Below, piece by piece: positions 13,619 to 16,439 of a stretch of 16,439 bases of DNA (positions within the stretch are counted from its first letter, which is position 1; every line of letters starts with the position of its first letter). The notes under the pieces are model-generated. The model had not been told where the DNA came from. It saw only the letters and a program-made list of their open reading frames with translations, and made no database searches. The DNA lies in NCBI GenBank assembly GCA_003452965.1, contig DMMW01000040.1:10903-27341 (forward strand). The letters are read 5' to 3'. This DNA is from Elusimicrobiota bacterium (GTDB taxonomy: Bacteria; Elusimicrobiota; UBA8919). Position numbers and translations under genes: made by a program.

Positions 13619-13660
13619 AAAGATTTGAAAAATTTGTTGAAATCTTCAAATCTTTTAATT
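13619..13660 (+). terminator. Possible terminator after yidC
   Basis: AAAGATTTGAA (13619-13629) and TTCAAATCTTT (13645-13655) form a perfect 11-bp stem around a 15-nt loop, followed by TTAATTTTG. It lies 28 nt after the yidC stop, where a terminator would be expected. The stem is AT-rich and the loop large, so it would be weak. Confidence 0.4.
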
Positions 13661-13706
13661 TTGAAATCATAAAATTTAAGTAGATTTAGGTAATGTCAAA
13701 AATATT

Positions 13707-13838
13707 ATGAAAAATCATGGTTTTTCACTTGACGATGTTTTATTGACGCCTCATAAATCTAAAATTGGTAAACTCCTCGCCCCGATATTTATCGGGACTC
13801 GTCAAACATACCAATTTTTTAACGATTTATTCGGCTAA
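13707..13838 (+). pseudogene. Possible guaB (IMP dehydrogenase) N-terminal fragment
   Basis: A 43-codon reading frame starts at ATG 13707. Its first 20 residues contain GFSLDDVLLTPHKSKI, closely like the IMP dehydrogenase N-terminus (B. subtilis GuaB has GLTFDDVLLVPAKSEV). The similarity ends where a nested palindrome begins (13761), and the remaining residues up to the TAA at 13836-13838 resemble nothing in the family. The simplest reading is a guaB-type gene cut off by a palindromic repeat or rearrangement. An intact guaB, if present, lies outside the window. The match is short (nine identical residues of 16 by eye), so a chance similarity is not excluded. Confidence 0.4.
13761..13818. repeat. 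Nested palindrome between yidC and khpB
   Basis: The outer arms AAAATTGGTA (13761-13770) and TACCAATTTT (13809-13818) pair perfectly over 10 bp. Inside is a second hairpin, CCCGAT-ATTT-ATCGGG (13781-13796), flanked by CTCG on both sides (13776-13779 and 13798-13801). The inner unit resembles the ATCCCGAT palindrome at 7996-8015. The structure could act as a terminator or be an inserted element. Together with the guaB-like fragment and the terminator candidate it accounts for the 331-bp gap. Confidence 0.75.
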
Positions 13839-13922
13839 AAACATCTATATCGTTCAAAACCAAATTTTTCAATAATATGCCAGTTTTTGACAGAACGGAT
13901 GGATATTATGGGGGCGCAGTAT

Positions 13923-14600
13923 ATGAAGAATGAAATTGAAGTTACAGGAAAAACAGTTGATGAAGCAATTGAGAATGGTTTAAAAAAATTAAATATTGAT
14001 AGAAAAGATGCAGAAATTAAAATTCTTGATGAAGGTAAATCTGGATTGTTTGGTTTAATGGGCTCTACACCTGCTCTAATAAAGATATCCAGTAAAAAAG
14101 AAGGTTCTCTATCCGATTCTGATGTGGAAGAAAAAAATTCGTTCGATATTAGCGATGAACAGAAAAGTGCAGTTGAAATTGTCTCCAAAATACTGCATTT
14201 ATCAGGTTTTGATGCGGAAGTATCGGTAAGCAATACTTTATTAGGAGCGTGCATTAATGTTTCTTGTAAGGATAGTGCGATTCTTATTGGCGGGCAGGGA
14301 CAAACGATGGACGCCTTAGAATATATAGTAAAGTTAATTTTAAGTAAAAAAGTAGGTAAAGGTGTAAAGATTTCTTTAAATATTGATAAATATTTAGAAA
14401 AGAGAAACGAAAAAATAATAAAGAAAGCTAAAGAACTTGAAGAAAAGGTTAAAGCGACAGGGGAAGCCATTTCCCTTAAAATGCCTTCAAATGAACGAAA
14501 GATTATTCATATGGCGCTTCGAGATAGCGAATATGTTGAAACAATTTCCGAGGGCGAAGGCGAGGAAAGAAAACTAATAATTAGTCCGAAGAAAGCGTGA
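13923..14600 (+). CDS. khpB: KhpB (Jag) RNA-binding protein
   Basis: The 225-aa protein has the three domains of KhpB/Jag (also EloR): Jag-N (about 1-52, MKNEIEVTGKTVDEAIENGL), a KH domain around the GxxG loop IGGQGQT (about 121-127), and a C-terminal R3H domain with ERKIIHMALRDSEYVETISEGEGE. KhpB binds RNA and, in firmicutes, affects cell elongation and division; its role in diderms is less clear. The ATG at 13923 is chosen because Jag-N normally begins here and GGGGGCG (13910-13916) is a good ribosome site. An in-frame TTG at 13887 and ATGs at 13899 and 13908 would add unrelated residues. The stop overlaps the mnmE start by 4 nt. Confidence 0.93.
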   Translation: MKNEIEVTGKTVDEAIENGLKKLNIDRKDAEIKILDEGKSGLFGLMGSTPALIKISSKKEGSLSDSDVEEKNSFDISDEQKSAVEIVSKILHLSGFDAEVSVSNTLLGACINVSCKDSAILIGGQGQTMDALEYIVKLILSKKVGKGVKISLNIDKYLEKRNEKIIKKAKELEEKVKATGEAISLKMPSNERKIIHMALRDSEYVETISEGEGEERKLIISPKKA

Positions 14601-15976
14601 AAATAAATTCTGATGATACAATTGTTGCAATTTCAACATTAGTTGGTGAAGCCGGTATAGGAATTGTTCGTTTAAGCGGTCCGGATGCGATAATTATAGC
14701 TTCCAAAATATTCAAACCAATAGCGAAAAAACCAGTCAAAGAACTCCCATCCTTTTCAGTTAATCTCGGCAAAGTAATTGATAATAAAAATTTCGTAGAT
14801 GAAGTGTTGCTTACGATTATGAAATCTCCGAAATCCTACACACGCGAAGATGTTGTTGAAATTTCCTGCCATGGCGGAATTGTTCCCTTAAGGAAAACGT
14901 TGGAATTATGTACAAAAAACGGAGCGCGACTTGCCGACCCCGGTGAATTTACAAAAAGAGCTTACCTAAATGGAAGAATTGATTTATCACAGGCAGAAGC
15001 GGTTTGTGACATAATAAAAGCAAAGACGGATTTAGCGTTATCTTGTGCCGTAAGCCAGCTGAACGGGTCATTGACAAGAATAGTTGATAAGCAAAAGAAT
15101 ATTATAACAGATATTTTAGCGGCAATAGAGGTTGCTATTGATTATACGGAAGAAGATGTACCCGATATAGATAAGTTTGATATTATTAAAAAGATTAATG
15201 GAATTGAAAAAGAATTAGAAAAAATACTTTTAACGTTTCAAACAGGGAAAATTTTTAAGGAAGGCATTAGAACCGCTATAGTTGGCAAACCAAACGTTGG
15301 CAAATCATCGTTATTGAATATATTAATAGGACAGGATAGGGCAATAGTTACTGAAATACCCGGAACCACAAGGGATGTAATAGAAGAAATGATAAATATT
15401 TTTGGGATTCCCCTTATTTTGATGGATACTGCAGGGATTAGAAAACATAGTTATGATGCTGTTGAAAAAATTGGTATAGAGCGAGCAAGAAATGAGCTTA
15501 AAAATGCGGATTTGGTTATATTCGTTTTGGATTCTTCTAATGAGTTATCGGCAGAAGATTTTCATATAGCCGAATTACTTTCGTCTAAAAAAGTTATATT
15601 GGTATTGAATAAATCAGATTTAACCAGAAAATTAAAAGATATTTCTTCATTAAGGATTTTTGATTCTTCAGTATTTGTATCGGCAAAGAAAAACACAGGA
15701 ATTGAGGAACTAAAAAAAGCTATTTATGATTTATTTATTCAAGGTGACACGAATACCAGTAATTTTTTCTTGACAAATATGCGGCACAAAATATTGATAG
15801 AAAATACAATTAATTCATTGAAAAATGTGAAGGCATCTTGTGAGAATAATATATCGGAAGAATTTATTGCATTGGATTTAAGAGCGGCTTTGAATTCCTT
15901 GGGAGAAATAACAGGTGAAATTCCGACCGAAGAAATTTTAAATAGGATATTTTCCAATTTTTGCGTTGGAAAGTAA
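14597..15976 (+). CDS. mnmE: MnmE, tRNA modification GTPase
   Basis: The 459-aa GTPase works with MnmG to modify the wobble uridine (U34) of certain tRNAs, forming the aminomethyl type of modification. The N-terminal formyl-THF-binding domain (1-120) has the usual DTIVAISTLVGEAGIGIVRLSG and PGEFTKRAYLNGRIDLSQAEAV. The G domain is complete: G1 GKPNVGKS (230-237), G2 TT in PGTTRD (255-260), G3 DTAG (277-280), G4 NKSD (338-341) and G5 SAK (362-364). The C-terminus carries the catalytic FCVGK (455-459, C456). The start is a GTG at 14597 overlapping the khpB TGA as GTGA, which indicates translational coupling. mnmG, often next to it, is not seen. Confidence 0.96.
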   Translation: MKINSDDTIVAISTLVGEAGIGIVRLSGPDAIIIASKIFKPIAKKPVKELPSFSVNLGKVIDNKNFVDEVLLTIMKSPKSYTREDVVEISCHGGIVPLRKTLELCTKNGARLADPGEFTKRAYLNGRIDLSQAEAVCDIIKAKTDLALSCAVSQLNGSLTRIVDKQKNIITDILAAIEVAIDYTEEDVPDIDKFDIIKKINGIEKELEKILLTFQTGKIFKEGIRTAIVGKPNVGKSSLLNILIGQDRAIVTEIPGTTRDVIEEMINIFGIPLILMDTAGIRKHSYDAVEKIGIERARNELKNADLVIFVLDSSNELSAEDFHIAELLSSKKVILVLNKSDLTRKLKDISSLRIFDSSVFVSAKKNTGIEELKKAIYDLFIQGDTNTSNFFLTNMRHKILIENTINSLKNVKASCENNISEEFIALDLRAALNSLGEITGEIPTEEILNRIFSNFCVGK

Positions 15977-15977
15977 A

Positions 15978-16030
15978 TTTAGTACACAGGCACAGATTAA
16001 ATTACTTAATTCTTAATCCTGAGTACTAAA
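15978..16030. repeat. Inverted repeat spanning the mnmE-TSUP gap
   Basis: TTTAGTAC (15978-15985) and GTACTAAA (16023-16030) are perfect 8-bp inverted arms around a 37-nt AT-rich loop. The right arm runs into the ribosome site of the next gene (AGGAG at 16031-16035). It could be a weak terminator or mask that ribosome site; function is speculative. Confidence 0.4.
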
Positions 16031-16039
16031 AGGAGAATT

Positions 16040-16393
16040 ATGATTAATATTGCGTATTTATTTCTTGGATTGGTATCCGGCATTGCAAGCGGCTTTTTAG
16101 GCATTGGAGGCGCTTCAATTATGATACCGGCGTTAGTATTTATTTTCCATTTTTCTCAACATCAGGCACAGGGCACATCGCTTGCAGCAATGATTCTTCC
16201 CATAGGATTATTAGCAGCGATTACTTATTATAGGGCAGGACACGTTAATTTAAAGATTGCAGGGCTTATTGCTCTTGGATTTTTCATCGGTGGTTTTATT
16301 GGCAGTACTTTTGCCCAACCTGTTGACGGAGCGTTGTTAAAAAAACTTTTCGGTTTTTTTTTAATAGTTATCGGCTTGAAATATTTATTTTAA
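16040..16393 (+). CDS. Half-length TSUP (TauE/SafE) family membrane protein
   Basis: The 117-aa hydrophobic protein matches the N-terminal half of TauE/SafE-type transporters, which move small organic or sulfur-containing anions. The family motif GxxSGxxxGxxGxGGxxxxxP is clear (10-31: GLVSGIASGFLGIGG then IMIPAL), followed by QAQGTSLAAM (43-52), a YYRAGHV loop and GGFIGS (83-88). It has about four membrane helices against seven or eight for full-length members, and a normal stop and C-terminus. So it may be a natural single-repeat version acting as a dimer rather than a broken gene. The ribosome site AGGAG is at 16031-16035. Its substrate is unknown. It lies 63 bp after mnmE. Confidence 0.8.
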   Translation: MINIAYLFLGLVSGIASGFLGIGGASIMIPALVFIFHFSQHQAQGTSLAAMILPIGLLAAITYYRAGHVNLKIAGLIALGFFIGGFIGSTFAQPVDGALLKKLFGFFLIVIGLKYLF

Positions 16394-16419
16394 ATAGTGT
16401 CTAATGAAAAATGTTTTTT

Positions 16420-16437
16420 ATCCTGCAGCCAGAAGGC
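16420..16437 (+). repeat. Dispersed repeat ATCCTGCAGCCAGAAGGC, copy at window end
   Basis: These 18 nt are identical to 7905-7922, and the first 13 are identical to 7823-7835. The element probably continues beyond the window. Confidence 0.88.
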
Positions 16438-16439
16438 CA

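Noticed and set aside
13729..13757. TTGACG-17-CATAAA as a khpB promoter
   Set aside because: The -10 match is only 4 of 6, it is about 165 bp before the khpB start, and the DNA reads well as a guaB-like coding fragment.
13835..14470. Minus-strand open frame of 211 codons
   Set aside because: Antisense to khpB, which has all three expected domains; the reverse product is Ser/Phe-rich with no recognisable motif.

Overview
The window looks like a piece of the chromosome of an uncultured, low-GC, diderm (outer-membrane) bacterium. YidC has the long periplasmic domain typical of diderms, and rpmH-rnpA-yidD-yidC-khpB(jag)-mnmE is the conserved cluster usually found near the replication origin. UGA works as a stop (end of khpB). 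I cannot place the phylum securely. TMTC-like TPR glycosyltransferases, a DUF2723 protein and many short dispersed repeats between genes fit uncultured lineages such as Omnitrophota- or Elusimicrobiota-like bacteria, but that is an impression only.

Layout. Positions 1-4682 carry three minus-strand genes: rimO, a DUF2723 membrane glycosyltransferase-like protein, and a membrane-anchored HExxH peptidase. From 5127 onward all genes are on the plus strand: an MBL-fold hydrolase coupled to a TMTC-like/TPR protein, a patatin-like phospholipase, a second TMTC-like/TPR protein, rpmH-rnpA-yidD-yidC, khpB-mnmE (overlapping by 4 nt), and a half-length TSUP (TauE/SafE) membrane protein. rpmH (44 aa) is easily missed because it is so short.

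How the genes work together. The rpmH-mnmE block covers ribosome protein L34, the RNase P protein, membrane-protein insertion, RNA binding and tRNA wobble modification; rimO adds methylthiolation of ribosomal protein S12. The second theme is envelope glycosylation: three predicted polytopic GT-C-type proteins (one DUF2723, two TMTC-like) lie within 9 kb, beside an anchored peptidase and a patatin. That these act in one pathway is inference.

The unusual content is in the gaps. Three perfect 16-bp parS sites (TGTTTCACGTGAAACA) lie at 74, 1740 and 3707, each inside a larger dispersed repeat; the first two form a 53-bp inverted repeat around rimO. Two elements of about 170 bp with terminal inverted repeats and matching 3-bp flanks (1527-1699 and 4921-5086) look like MITEs, and a degenerate relative sits before rpmH. 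Small CCCGAT/ATCGGG palindromes appear to be mobile: one of two neighbouring repeat units has it and the other does not. Another lies where a guaB-like reading frame stops matching its family. Repeats also form the 3' end of the first TMTC-like gene and the DNA just before yidD. No parA/parB, dnaA, DnaA-box cluster, tRNA, rRNA or CRISPR array was seen.
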